Numbered from the stretch's first letter, positions 1-10,526 are shown. The stretch: 63,430 nt of DNA from Chara braunii (GCA_003427395.1 BFEA01000588.1:448945-512374); one strand, 5' to 3'. Notes: generated by a model from the letters alone, not told the origin. Made by a program: numbers and translations.

Positions 1-59
<59 letters not shown>

Positions 60-92
60 TCACTCACTCACTCACAATCAATCAATCAATCA
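1..92. repeat. Compound microsatellite (CA)n-(TCAC)n-(AATC)n
   Basis: A CA dinucleotide tract fills roughly the first 55 bases. It is followed by a TCAC tetranucleotide run to about 75 and an AATC run to about 91. No coding potential. Confidence 0.97.
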
Positions 93-742
93 AACCCCTT
101 TTCTGAAGTTTTTTCTTTATTTATTTCCAAATTTTGCATGTTAAACACCTCATACCCCTGCAAAAAACAGAAATTCATTTCTAAAAAAATACAGGTGAAC
201 TCAGGGACCATATATCTCATGATGAAAAACGACCAAAAAAAAATCCAGCTTTCTTTATATATTTGTTTTTAATTTTCGTTAAATCGAATTTAGTTTTTGA
301 TTTTTTAAAAATCCTAAACAAAGTCGGATTCCAAAACAAAAAATATGGGGTTGTAGGGCTTAAAACTCCCTACAACCCCATATTTGTTTTGTTTTTTTTA
401 ACCTATTATTTAATTCAGGAAAATTCTGGTAAAATCGGGTCCGCGGGCGCGGACCAGGTTGGCCGCGGACGCGGCCCCATCTGCGTCCGCCATCCGAGAT
501 CGGACCCGCGGACGCGTGTTTCATTGGCACCCAGTGCCATTATGGGGCAAACTACTGATCAAAGTACACAGCGCATTATCTGAATTTGAGTGGTAAAGTA
601 ATCAGCACAACCCACTCATACTCGACACAGTCACACAAGAAAAGTGATCATTCGGAAACTGGCAGTGAAACTGTCATTCTTATGGGTACGGTTCAGTCAG
701 TTCCAGTCAGCAAGTACCCCATCTTGACTTGTAGTTTTCTCA
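93..742. other. AT-rich unassigned stretch with a hairpin and a GC-rich block
   Basis: No gene is supported. Short ORFs here have no recognisable motif. Two local structures stand out. One is a perfect 18-bp inverted repeat (341-358 against 368-385) around a 9-nt spacer. The other is a sharply GC-rich block at about 432-516 with repeated GCGGAC/GTCCGC words inside AT-rich DNA. From about 590 rightwards the sequence is dotted with CAGTCAG-like words. Confidence 0.6.
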
Positions 743-1522
743 GTGTTCCGGCGCCTAGTGATATCTCGGCAAACTGATACCTCAGTATTTAATCAGCAAC
801 AACATACAAACATCATTCAAACAACATTCGAGCATCATTCAAGTAGCATTCAACCTCCACTCAATCAACATTCAATCGTCCGAGTTACTCGAAATTTCCA
901 GTCAGTTTCAATCAGCAATCAGTTAGTCATTGTTGAAAGGCACAGAGATCGGTTTCAGTATCCGGCTCAGCACATGAGTATAGTTCGGTCATTTTCAGTC
1001 GACGGGTCAGTTTTGGCCAGGCTCAACAGGATTGCTTCCAATGAAGCTTTCCAATATCAGTATGTCAGTGTTGTTGGTTTCAGACAAGAGGGTTTATCAG
1101 TCTTTGCAGTTCTCACCAGATTCGCAAGAGGCACCATCCACGATCTAAGACCCTACGTGGAGAGGAGACTCATGAACACTTTGATTCAGTTTGGATCTCA
1201 GCAGCTAGATACCTTGAAGAGAGAGAGAGAAAAAAAACTTGACAAGAGCAGTATCAAGCTGATCCGCAGCTTCGAACCCAAGCTCTACACTGGCTACCCC
1301 AAGCCTCCAGTACCTTTTACTCTCATGGATGGTTCCTTCTGGGGAGACCTGGAAGATCTGGCCAAGAGATATATCTCGCCTGCAACGATCGATTATGAGG
1401 CGGTTACTGAGCTGTCCGAGTTCAGACACCTCAGACGAGGGATTTTTTCTCAACCATATCTTCCTACTCTGTGGGGGGAGTTTTGTGCTATGATTGACTT
1501 CCACATCATGGGCCTTGGATGA
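743..1522 (+). CDS. Unrecognised 259-codon open reading frame
   Basis: A continuous ORF of 259 residues. The N-terminal third is rich in Gln, Ser, His and Ile. The C-terminal half is more complex (Trp, Tyr and Pro present, with a Lys/Arg-rich patch near residue 160). I recognise no domain, signal peptide or membrane segment. The CAGTCAG-like DNA of the 5' part resembles noncoding leader sequence elsewhere in the window, so the frame could be fortuitous, or a fragment of a retroelement gag or of an unknown gene. A 99-codon ORF on the opposite strand overlaps the 3' half. Confidence 0.2.
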   Translation: MFRRLVISRQTDTSVFNQQQHTNIIQTTFEHHSSSIQPPLNQHSIVRVTRNFQSVSISNQLVIVERHRDRFQYPAQHMSIVRSFSVDGSVLARLNRIASNEAFQYQYVSVVGFRQEGLSVFAVLTRFARGTIHDLRPYVERRLMNTLIQFGSQQLDTLKREREKKLDKSSIKLIRSFEPKLYTGYPKPPVPFTLMDGSFWGDLEDLAKRYISPATIDYEAVTELSEFRHLRRGIFSQPYLPTLWGEFCAMIDFHIMGLG

Positions 1523-2333
1523 AAATGCTCAGAGCTTGCAGGTTTTACGTGGCTCTACATTAAGAGGCCACAATCTCAGGAAGTACATAGACATGGCTTG
1601 AGGCACAAGAGACACACAATCAATTGAGAGGTCAGTGATGAGACTTTAGATAGACAAGTGAGGACTTTTGACTGGTGTTGGCCGTGTCTATTCGTTTGTG
1701 CTTTCCTGCGATGATTATGAGTTTTCAAGCTTCCCTTATTTATCTCTGTCATTACTCGAGTCAGTCTGCCTTGCATCATTCACGTTGCATTGCTTGATGA
1801 TTATGTTCTCTGATGATCCTGTTACAGTTTCTCAAAGTAAAAAAATTGGCAAAATCGATGCTTTCATGACATATCACATTTCTATGATTATTATTGGCAT
1901 GATTCTCTGCTGTTTGGAATCAAAATAAAAGATTCCTAAGATTGGGGACCAGCGAAGACCGGAATTGAAGGGTCTCGCTCGAAGCCGGACGCACACAATA
2001 GGAAGGGATTTGCTTTATCTAATTTATTTTATTTATTGCAATCCTCAACCAAACCCTGCGTGACAGCCTGTTGGCTTTCTGGTCGCCCGAAGAGGCCTGA
2101 CTAGAAAAAGTGCGACAACGCTCAGCCCCCTAGCCAGGGGGGGTCTTCATTGGTGGCAAATTGCTGGTGCAGCAGTAAAAAACAAATAATGGTCAGCATC
2201 ATCAGCAGCAGTTGGGTGTGCTGAGATCTTGATCAGCCACCCAGATTGGCCTATACTACACGGGTCTTCAGCTCCACAGCAAGTTGCCATGTGGCACTGC
2301 AGATGGCCACGTACGTAGGCAGCAACAACCACA
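1523..2333. other. No gene recognised
   Basis: Several short ORFs exist on both strands, none with recognisable motifs. The base composition changes from AT-rich (to about 2040) to GC-richer after about 2080. I see no RNA gene or element boundary. Confidence 0.5.
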
Positions 2334-2368
2334 TCTCTTATACACATCTAGATGTGTATAAGAGACAG
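2334..2368. other. Nextera (Tn5 mosaic end) mate-pair junction adapter left in the assembly
   Basis: Positions 2350-2368 match the 19-bp Tn5 mosaic end exactly. Positions 2334-2349 are its inverted partner over 16 bases, giving the head-to-head palindrome of the Nextera mate-pair circularisation linker. In translation it yields the well-known artefactual peptide SYTHLDVYKRQ on both strands. The sequence is laboratory-derived. Flanks 2281-2333 and 2369-2420 may therefore not be contiguous in the genome. Confidence 0.93.
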
Positions 2369-2997
2369 GCTCGAATACGATTGACGTGCAAAGTGCGACG
2401 AGAGGAGTGTCGTGTGTTGGGGGCAGGCAGGGGGCAAATAGCAGCCCGGCCGTTGCTGCCCTGCTGGCCGCTGCTGGCTGCTCGCCCCAGGCGGGGGGGG
2501 GGGTGAATAGTGGGCACAACACTTCTGCAACACCAACGTGCCGCACTACAGAGCCATACACACACTGTGGCCATTGTGTTATGGCAGCAGCTATGCACGC
2601 GCATGGCCAGCAGCTGCCCAGGTTCAAACCCTGGCAGCAACATGCATCCCGGATCTTGATATAACTAATCCGGGAGCCGAGCGGAGCGGGGCGGGGCGGG
2701 GCAGCGCAGCGTGGGCGCGTGTGTGTGTGCGGTGGCCTTGGCCTTGGCACTTGCGCGCGCGAGTAGTAATCATTGTCTCTCTTTTCTCGCCACGTGTCAC
2801 TTCTTCCCTTCTGCATGCGTAGTAATCGTTGTCTCTCTTTTCTCGCGACTTGTCACTTCTTCCCTGCTGCACCTCTCGTCACGATTTCCCGCCATTTTTC
2901 GCTGCAAACGCCCGAAAAACAGCCAAAAAAACCGCTGTCGGGTTTTGCAGTATTTCCTGCTATGCAGTATGGTGGGTGGGAGTAGGGAACATTCCCG
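2369..2997. other. GC-rich noncoding stretch
   Basis: No convincing gene. There is a poly-G run near 2491-2502. A tRNA-like B-box (GGTTCAAACC) lies near 2622. A 7-bp inverted repeat lies around 2647-2673. The composition is strongly GC-rich to about 2760, then pyrimidine-rich. Overlapping ORFs on both strands are low-complexity shadows. Confidence 0.5.
2763..2874. repeat. Tandem duplication of a 56-bp unit
   Basis: Two adjacent copies (2763-2818 and 2819-2874) share the unit beginning GTAGTAATC and continuing TTGTCTCTCTTTTCTCGC, with a handful of differences. Function unknown. Confidence 0.85.
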
Positions 2998-3009
2998 CTC
3001 TGATACCAG
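2998..3009 (-). promoter_or_regulatory. Initiator-Met-type primer binding site of a minus-strand LTR element remnant
   Basis: The minus strand reads TGGTATCAGAGC, the classical plant retrotransposon primer binding site complementary to the 3' end of initiator tRNA-Met. If genuine, the sequence to the right (from 3010) would be the end of a 5' LTR and the sequence to the left a leader. No coding region of that element can be identified. Confidence 0.45.
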
Positions 3010-3312
3010 TGTGGCGGACCCACCGGGTGAGGTGCTCCGCCTGGGATAGAGATGAAGATGGAGGATGAGGGTGGAGCAAGATGGCACAGCGCAGCTCCCA
3101 CACGGACTCCAACGCACATACTCCAAACTGTGCGAATGTAGCATGACCCAAAGTACAGACTCTGGCTGGGGTATACCCCAGCGGGCTGACTGGACTGGAC
3201 TGGACTGGCTGGTACCGACAGAGGTACCGGCCTGGACTGGACTACCCCGAATACAACACAGGCCTATGAGAACAGGCCAAGGGGATGGTCTCACAGGCCA
3301 ACTAGAGGTCCG
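3010..3312. other. Possible LTR remnant with a short ACTGG tandem array
   Basis: This lies between the minus-strand primer-binding-like site and the start of pol fragment D. It holds a run of ACTGG pentamers at about 3186-3212 and the words GGTACCGACAGAGGTACC. No gene is seen. Confidence 0.35.
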
Positions 3313-4930
3313 CTACATCACCACTCCTTTACGTCCGCATCCAAGTTGGGCAAGGACCCTGCAGCGCTTTGCTGGATAGCGGCGCGAGTCGCAAGTTCAT
3401 GAGCCAGTCCTTTATTCAAAGGACTGGCCTTGGCGCACAAGTTCGAAGGAAGGCAAATTCTACAGCGGTCAAGTTGGTAGACGGTCGAATGCAACAACTC
3501 ATTGACCGCTACATCGAGGCCATACCGGTTTATTTCGCACCTCATGCATGCGAAACGGTGAGTTTGACATCTTGGACATGGACTTCGACATCATTTTGGG
3601 GATGCCTTGGCTTGCAAGTGCAGATCACACGGTCAACTTCCACCGGCGGACACTTACCGTTCGTGACACCTTTGGCGCCGAGGTGTTGTGTACCATTCCT
3701 CTTCCGCACCTTTCGATCTGGTGCCAAGTTGTGACAGCCAAATCTTTTTGGGCCACTTGTGCCTACGAGCGAACTGATGAAATTGGCCTATGCTTTCTTC
3801 CAACCGCCGCGGTAGCCAACTCTTCACCCATGGACTTGTCTTCGGACCCCCGTGTGGTGTGGTTGCTTGACGAGTTCACCAACATCTTCGAGTCTCCTAC
3901 CGGTGTGGTGCCAGATCGACCGATCTGACATGAGATCATTCTTGAGGACAGTGTAGTGTTGCTGAAGGGATGCATCTATCGCATGAGCAAGGAAGAGCTT
4001 CGCGCGCAACTCGACGACTTGTTGGAGAAGGGATAGGTCCACCTTAGTAGCTCACCATATGGTGCGCCAGTTCTCTTCGTACGAAAGTAGAACAAGGATC
4101 TACATCAACATGCAAACCGTCAAGAATACAGGGCCTCTTCCTCGTATTGACGATCTTCTTGAGCGGTTGGGCGGTGTGAAGTTCTTTTCAAAGTTGGATT
4201 TGAAGTCGAGCTATCATCAGATTTCGATATGCTCGGACGATCACCACAAATCCGCGTTCAGGACGCAGTACGGGCACTTTGAGTGGGTGGTCATGCCTTT
4301 TGCCCTCACCAATGCCCCGTGGACATTTCAAGCGGCGATGACCAACGAGTTCCGCGTAATGTTGGACCGGTTCATGCTGGTCTACTTGGACGACATTCTC
4401 GTTTATAGCCGGACCTTGGAGAACTATCTCAAGCATCTTCGACACGTGTTGGAGATGCTCCATCGCTCCAAGTACAAATCCAACCGTGACAAGTGTGAAT
4501 TCGTACGGCAAGAGTTGAAGTATTTGGGCCATTTCGTCACACTGGAGGGCGTCAGTCTGTTATCGAACAAGATTCAAGCCGTCCAAGAGTGGCCGGAGCC
4601 GCGGAACATTATGGATGTCCGTTCGTTCCTTGACCTTGCTGGCTACTATCAACGATTTATATAAAGTTTTTCGAAGATCGCAACCAACTTAACCAAGCTT
4701 CAATGCGAGGATCGGTCGTTCGACTTCAGTGACGATGCGCGAGTTCAGTTTTGGCCCTCAAAGCCGCTTTGCTATCCACGGAGGTCACATCTACGACCCG
4801 TTTTTGCCGACGTGCGTCACTACCGATGCGTCTGACTATGGCATTGGTGCCATTCTCGAGCAACACGATGGCGTGGATTGGCACCCAGTCGAGTACTTTA
4901 GCAAGAAAGTGTCCGTCGTGCATCAACAAC
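3313..4930 (+). pseudogene. Fragment D: Ty3/gypsy pol remnant (protease, reverse transcriptase, partial RNase H)
   Basis: It begins abruptly within the protease. The active-site block LLDSGASRKFMS (near 3368-3400) and the following PVYFAPHACE segment match the proteins of elements B and C, so D belongs to that family. A frameshift near 3550 moves the rest of the protease to another frame. A stop at about 3926 (TGA where relatives have Arg or Ser), a TAG replacing Trp near 4035 and another TAG near 4090 break the RT linker. The RT core (about 4100-4664) keeps LDLKSSYHQI, MPFALTNAP and VYLDDILVYS. RNase H starts with TTDASDYGIG and stops at about 4925-4932, where the sequence switches into minus-strand element E. 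No LTR, gag or integrase remains. Confidence 0.9.
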
Positions 4931-6480
4931 CTTATTGTACTCTCCCTTCACATAGTCTAGTTTGACGTCATACCGATCTATGACCTCAATCCAACGTTTA
5001 ATCCAGGCTGCGTCTTGATCCACTTGAGTGTCTGGTGGCCAGTTCTTAGATAGAAGAACCTTCCCAACACATAGTGCCTCCAGTGGACCAAAGTTTTGTA
5101 AAGGGCATATAGTTTTCATAGGTGGATTTTGCCAACTTCTTCAATGGTATCTTATTGCTCATGTACTCGATCGACCTAACTTTTTCCCTTTCAGCCAAGC
5201 CAAGACAACTCCTAGGCCATATTGGCTTGCGTCAAGTGTTAGATGAATGGCTTCTGCGGATCGGGAACCATAAGAGCCTCATGATGCATGAGGGCATACT
5301 TAAGCCTTTTGAAGACACCCTCGCATTCGTCTGTCCATTCTCAAGGAGTGTCAAGGCGTGTTACATCGGTCAAGCGGGATGCTACAGTGCTGTAGTTTTT
5401 CACAAAGTTGCAGTAGTATCCCGTCATTCCCGAAATCGATCTGACCTCCATCACAGATTGAGGCCGTAGTCAGTCACGAATGCTAGCCACCTTTGCATCT
5501 TTGGGCCTAATTCCAGCCGCGGATATCTCATGACCCAAGTACAAGATTTTAGTGCGACCGAACTCGCATTTCTCTAAGTTGATCTTATACTGGTGCTGCC
5601 ACAGAAGTGAAAGTGCAAGTTCTACATGCTGCACATGCTCCTCGACTGTTCAAGGGAAGATAAGAATATTGTCAAGCTACATGACAACAAACTTATCCAG
5701 GTAGTCATAAAACACCTTGTTCATGGCATGCTAGAATGTACTCGACACATTGCGAAGGCCAAAATGCATCAATACAAACTCGTACAGACCGTACTTGGTC
5801 TGGAATGCGGTTTTGTGTCGATCTTTTGGTCTAATGGCGATTTGATGGTATCCTGACTTTAAATCTATCTTCCTAAAGTATTTACGTCCCTGCACTTATC
5901 CAATAGGTCGTCAATGCATGGTAGAGGCGGAACGTTTTTCACAATAATGGCATTGAGGCCTCTATAATCAAAGCACATCCTCAACTATCCCCCTTCTTCG
6001 GAACGAATAGAACTGGTGACCCGAAGGGGGAAATACTAGGCCATATCCATCCTTTTTTTGTCAGCTCTTTCTGTTGCCGACGAAGCTCGTTCAACTCGGT
6101 CGGAGCCATCCTATAGATCCTCCCCTTTGGTGTCTTGCTACCTAGGATAATTTTTATGTTATGGACAACCTCCCTGTGTTCGACTCTTGAAGGCTCTCAA
6201 ACAAATCAGGGTACTTAGCAACGATAACTTCTATCTGCGGGGGTGATTTAACGACCTTTCTTTTCTCAAAGACAAAGACTAAGTACATACCTTCCTCTTG
6301 GTTCCGTTTATAATAATTATAAAACGGTGATGCACACATGCAACCGTAGGAGTCTACCAAACTGCTAGCCTTATACTTAGCGAGTATAAGTGTCCTCCCT
6401 TCAGGCAACACATGCTTAAAGCACAAGTACACGGCCCCAGACTTGCAGAAACATAAACTTCTCGCCACAAGGAAACTTCG
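4931..6480 (-). pseudogene. Element E reverse transcriptase and RNase H remnant
   Basis: The minus strand carries, in order, the protease-RT linker (best frame 6468-6154, with YDP-like EVIVAKYPDLFESL), the RT palm and partial RNase H in several frames. The RT catalytic tetrad is degenerate: the position of Tyr-Leu-Asp-Asp reads stop-Leu-Asp-Asn near 5680. The RNase H block WRHYVLGRFFYLRTGHQTL (near 5000-5080) has Gly where the third catalytic Asp is expected, as in element F. It ends within RNase H at the junction with D. Clearly inactive. Confidence 0.85.
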
Positions 6481-6486
6481 AGGCTC

Positions 6487-7500
6487 AGGGATGACAAGGT
6501 AGAGCTATAGGGTAGGAAGCACATGGGCCCAACAAAGGACGAGAACGGACTGGAAGATGTCCTTCTGGTTTAGGCCGTGCAGTTTCCGCATGCCATTGAA
6601 TGGATGAGAGGTGAAAGGAAGAAAAAAAGAGAAAAAAAAAAACAACGGAGTAAACTGACAAATGGCGGAAACGGCACCTGTTGAAACAGGTGCCTTGCTT
6701 GTTTCTTGAGACAGAAGGGGTCTGTTTCAATGGGCGCCAACTCATGGGTGTAGTAAATAACACAAGATGTCGGGAGAAAAAAAATAAAAATAAAAAATTG
6801 TTGCAGTGGGCGTCACTCCACTACTCTCCACACGCAAAAAAGACAAAAATCATGGTGGTGTATCTTTCCATGTTCTACCGGAAGATTCACTCTCCAGCGA
6901 CACAGCTGCTACACAATTTTGAGAATGAGGGTCTTGTTCCACTCCTCACTAAATGTGCAAAATATATCATGAATTTTTCGTTAGAGCATGAAAACATACA
7001 TCACCATGTGTTTTGTCTTTTGTGCATCTGGTGAGTAGTGGAGTGTGACTGACTACAGGTACACCAAATTGCCTTGCTGCACTACTCTCCAAATGTGCAA
7101 AACGAGACTAAATCCACTGCTAGGACATGGAAAGATATATTGCCTTTTTTTTGTAGTAGAAGAGGTCTATCGTGAGTATGTTTTTTTTTTTTTTTTGCGA
7201 GTACTTTTGTTTTTCCATTTTATAACACTAGAGGCTCTTTCTAACAGCTTGTCGCCTCGCCGTGAGAGGCGGGATAATGTGTTTCTTGCCACTAAGTCCT
7301 TAGGCTTGCGCTTCATGAATGTATCTACCTGCAATTACGGCAACGAGGGGGGTTGATGTAGAGTGAAAACGAGAAATAGACGGCCTCCTCTTTTTTCCTT
7401 CTGCTGATAGTATGTCCAGCGCAGAGGGTGGTACCGGTACCACCCTCAATTTTCCCAGTGGTGGTATCTGTCACCTGCAGGCTCGACAAAATTCAAATTT
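6487..7500. mobile_element. Unclassified ~1 kb insertion inside element E
   Basis: This sequence has no similarity I can see to pol and separates E's protease from its RT linker. It is flanked by a 6-bp direct repeat AGGCTC (6481-6486 and 7501-7506). It contains poly-A and poly-T tracts, a 9-bp hairpin near 6673-6694 and a perfect 24-bp palindrome at 7424-7447. No terminal inverted repeats or transposase ORF are visible. The ORFs at 6681-7034 and 7045-7356 are AT-rich and unrecognised. It could be a non-autonomous element or a filler insertion. Confidence 0.45.
7424..7447. repeat. Perfect 24-bp palindrome centred on GGTACCGGTACC
   Basis: The self-complementary sequence contains overlapping GGTACC and ACCGGT words with GAGGGTG/CACCCTC arms. 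It lies near the right end of the insertion in element E. Confidence 0.9.
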
Positions 7501-7506
7501 AGGCTC

Positions 7507-8115
7507 GTACATTTAGCCCTGGGTGTACTGGTGGCTTAAGCACCTTTTGGGCCCAGTCGGTGTGGGGCTTGGCAATCTGAAGGTAGTACTTACCTAACAA
7601 CATGTTGAATGACAAGTCGTCGCTAACTAGGAACGAAATCTTATGATTAAGTTCCCCACCTCCATAATAGGTGTAGACCACGTCTTTGACGTAGTCATTG
7701 ACAACCATGCGCTCCTTGTTGGCCAGGGTGGATGCTACATACCTACCCAAGTGTTGCACCCGGTTCCCTACACGCAAACTCTGAATGCAGTCGCGACTTA
7801 TGAAGTTATGCGTGGAGCCAATGTCCACGAAGGCACCATGCTTGCGGCTACCTACACCGACTTCAACAACAAAATGCTCCCCTCTAGGACCTCTAGAAAG
7901 TGTCACCCAATACTCACAAGGGTCCTTTGCCGACCACTCAATTTCTAAGTCTTCTAAGGCTTCAGACACATCAAACGAACAGAGAGTTGTTTGGTCTAGA
8001 TGTGTCTGCGAGGTGACTAGCGAGTCAATAGCCTCGGCCAACTCCAAAAGTGGTGAGGGTACACCATCCACTTCAGCATGAGTAGAAGCAGCTACAACTT
8101 CTACTGGCCAGATGT
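7507..8115 (-). pseudogene. Element E aspartic protease region (start of pol)
   Basis: The minus-strand frame contains HAEVDGVPSPLLELAEAIDS, then the retropepsin core GAFVDIGSTHNFISRDCI (about 7840-7790) and the flap and C-terminal part ending LLGKYYLQ. The catalytic Asp is kept and the next residues are Ile-Gly-Ser rather than Thr/Ser-Gly-Ala/Ser. This frame is the -1 frame relative to gag and is entered at the slippery site at 8122-8116. The long upstream extension to 8284 in the same frame overlaps the gag zinc knuckle and is probably untranslated. Confidence 0.85.
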
Positions 8116-8122
8116 GTTTCCT
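8081..8122 (-). promoter_or_regulatory. Decayed -1 frameshift signal at the gag/pol border of element E
   Basis: On the minus strand AGGAAAC (8122-8116) occupies the position of the GGGAAAC heptamer seen in F and G. A 10-nt spacer follows, then a perfect 8-bp stem AGTAGAAG/CTTCTACT (8105-8098 with 8088-8081) closing the 9-nt loop TTGTAGCTG. The gag stop TAG lies in the 5' arm. The first slippery base is A instead of G, so slippage is expected to be weakened. Confidence 0.7.
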
Positions 8123-9101
8123 GGGGTTGTGCTCGTAGAAGCACCACCCTAGGCAGAAGATCCCCCAAAACCACCTTTGGGCGGAATCTTCTAAACACCT
8201 TCCCATTCTTGCATCTAAACTGCTGATGGCCATACTCGCCGCAGTTGATGCAAGTTCCTCGCGAATATCAGTCTCTCCACACATCTTTATCCAAGCCAGC
8301 CCTCACCCAAGCCAGAGTCTTGTTTGAGTTTTGTGCCTGCCCCTGACTCTTTTGTTGGGCGCACTTGCCGCGTCCAGCTGCCTTACCCTTTATGACCACG
8401 AGGTTTCCACCCTCTACATTCTCCTCGCTGTCTATCTTTGTGCCTTGCACAAGATCGGAAAGATCATCGATCTCGGTTTGATTCCCTTCGTAATCAACCA
8501 TCATCAATTGATTACCCTTTTTCTTCCACTCTTGTGAAACCTTCTTTTTCCTCCCATCTACAACTATTTGTTGAGCTCCTCCCAAGTTTGCCTCTAAATC
8601 TAGGGCCTTGTTGCTAACGTTGTCGACGGTGTGATAGTCGACGCTGGCCTCACTAGCCATCAGATTCTTGATGTTTGTGGGAAGTCATCTCAAGAACATG
8701 GTTAGGAGGACTTGGGGATCATAGCGGACTCCTGAAACTACAATCAGTTTCTCTATGGCACTGGTGAGGTCACGCACGGTCTTGTACTTCTTAGTATCAA
8801 GACAGGCTAAGGTATTTGTGGCTTGTTGAGCCTGCTGAGGGTTGTGCGATCGCACCTCAAGTCTATCAAGCTTTCCAAAGTCTGGGTCTGTGCCCAGTCG
8901 TTCATTCACCTGACGAATCCCTTTTGTCCCTACATACCTGTTCAGCCATCTCGCTGCCGATCCTTCTAAGTAAGAAGCAACAGTGATCACCTCCTCCTCA
9001 CACAGAGTACGCTTGGCCCTCACCCACAATGGAACCGTCCTCAACCAAGTGTCGAGGTCCTCGTCCTTCTTGTCTCCTGTGAACACTGAAACGGTATTCA
9101 C
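8103..9101 (-). pseudogene. Element E gag (capsid part and CCHC zinc knuckle)
   Basis: The minus-strand frame 9101-8685 shows the retrotransposon gag block TWLRTVPLWVRAKRTLCEEE, then ASYLEGSAARWLNRYV, ending near LLTMFLR. After a stop it continues at 8660-8268 with the basic linker VVDGRKKKVSQEWKKKGN. A TGA at 8268-8270 sits where G and F have Arg (CGA to TGA). Beyond it the same frame encodes an intact zinc knuckle CINCGEYGHQQFRC (8252-8211). The N-terminal third of gag is missing. Confidence 0.85.
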
Positions 9102-9105
9102 CAGT

Positions 9106-10489
9106 TAGCAGTAGCTGCTGCAGATCCCAGGGTTCGATCCCTAGACCCCAACCTTACCTGTGTACAGTACCTGTGTCGGCCTGTAGAGTTGAACCCGTGA
9201 CCTGTGTATTTGTAACAGCTGATAGGTTGTCGTAGGGTCCATAGGTAGCATGGGTTCGATCTGTANACCTGTCGGATAGGAGTCTTAGTCAGGTCTAGAC
9301 ACCGTAGCTGTAGTGTTCTCGAAAGGTCAAGGTTGTAGCTGCTACAATCCAGAAGGGTCAGAGNCGTAGCTGCTACAGTCACGAAAGGCCAAGTCNACGN
9401 CNTTCCGGAAGGTCCCGGTAGTGGCATTTCGTGAGTTGCCCACNTTTAAGCAGAGGCAANTGGTCAAGTGGTGAGGCAAGTGGGCAAGTGGGGGNAGTCT
9501 ACCCTGTTGAGTCAACAGTCCCAGTCCCCAGTCAGTCAAGCAAGTACCGCACNGGACTGTGTGCACTTCGGGCCAGGGAAATGGGCCAGACCAACNACCT
9601 AAAGAAGTATAAATCAAGAGGCAGCCCCCAGCCATTCATTCATTCATGCGGAAGCCATGCGGAAGCGCTGTCTCAGCGTTTTGTGCAAGGAGGTCTGTTG
9701 GAAGCCCGAAGCAGAAGTGGGCGAGGGGGACGAAGTACAGCCATAGCGATAGGTTAGAGGCAGCCATAGCTGCCATAGCTGTAGTTAGTGGGAAGAGTGT
9801 GTGTGCATGTGTGAGCGTTCAGAGTGACGTGTGTGGGATATCCAGGGTGATCCAGTGTGTGAACAGTGAGTTGTTTGGGCGCTAAGTCGCCATAGCCAGT
9901 TGAAAGAGAACTCGTATCTCGAAGCCATATCTCTGAGTTATGAGTGGGCACATGTCACCAGTGTGCTGTGCTGCTGTTTACATACATGAAAAGTGTGAAT
10001 AAGACGAGTCTGATTGCACAAGTGGACCCCTATATAAACTAATACTGCGCAACGCGCAGATCTACCGAAACATTTTCAAAATCACATGGTTATCGACGCC
10101 ATCCTCCGCACGTACGCACAAGTCACAAGCAAGCGGACCAATAATAAGACAATCTTTGAAATCCTAGTTCAATCAGAAGTAAAAAGACCCGGCCGGCGAT
10201 CACGCTGGTTCTTCAATCATCAACAAATAAAAAGATCATGGGCGCCTCAAGCCTGCGTGCCCACACACTCTCTATTCTAATCAACCAACGTAATCCACAG
10301 ACGCAGCCGCGCCTCGCGCGGTATACCTAAACTTTAAATCAAACTTATTTTCTATTACTTGCAAAAAACAGGGCGGATACCCTTGTAAGGGTATTCGCAC
10401 CGACAATGCCCACCCGGTGACCCCCAGGCCCCCCCCATTACACAACCTAGCTAACGTGATGTTTGCTTTCCTCTGCATGGTTGTTGAGC
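9106..10489. other. LTR-like debris with scattered ambiguous bases
   Basis: No coding gene is seen. About ten single Ns (9266-9596) mark unresolved consensus positions. A TATA-like AGTATAAATC (about 9606-9615) is followed about 130 bp later by three GCCATAGC words (9739-9779), the spacing found in the LTR promoters of this window, so part of this is probably an LTR of an unidentified family. A second TATA-like word, CTATATAAAC, lies near 10030. B-box-like GGTTCGATCC at about 9130 is not part of a foldable tRNA. Confidence 0.45.
9606..9779 (+). promoter_or_regulatory. Probable LTR-type promoter: TATA-like box plus GCCATAGC motifs
   Basis: TATAAATC at 9608 is followed by GCCATAGC at 9739 and two further copies by 9779. 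The arrangement matches LTRs of B, C, G and solo LTR I. No transcription unit can be assigned. Confidence 0.4.
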
Positions 10490-10491
10490 NN

Positions 10492-10523
<32 letters not shown>
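10492..10523. repeat. (GT)n microsatellite
   Basis: About 16 GT units, preceded by two Ns (10490-10491) that probably reflect uncertain repeat length. Confidence 0.95.

Positions 10524-10526
<3 letters not shown>

Larger units (their letters stand above)
4931..9105 (-). mobile_element. Element E: degenerate minus-strand Ty3/gypsy chromovirus-type element, G family
   Basis: Read on the minus strand it runs gag (9101 to about 8103), protease (to about 7507), a ~1 kb insertion (7500-6487), RT, and part of RNase H (to 4931). The proteins match element G closely. Both ends are truncated: gag starts in mid-domain near 9098-9105, and RNase H ends against fragment D, so integrase and both LTRs are missing. 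No target-site duplication can be assigned. Confidence 0.88.

Noticed and set aside
743-1522. Host protein-coding gene
   Set aside because: The open frame is long enough to list but shows no recognisable domain, codon signature or splice structure, so it is only kept as a low-confidence ORF.
2268-2816. 182- and 101-codon ORFs on the minus strand and 86 codons on the plus strand around 2246-2816
   Set aside because: They cross the Tn5/Nextera adapter junction and translate it (SYTHLDVYKRQ). The rest is GC-rich low-complexity sequence.
2610-9140. tRNA genes or tRNA-derived SINEs at B-box-like GGTTCAAACC (about 2622) and GGTTCGATCC (about 9130)
   Set aside because: No properly spaced A box and no cloverleaf could be drawn by eye. 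Kept only as a note.
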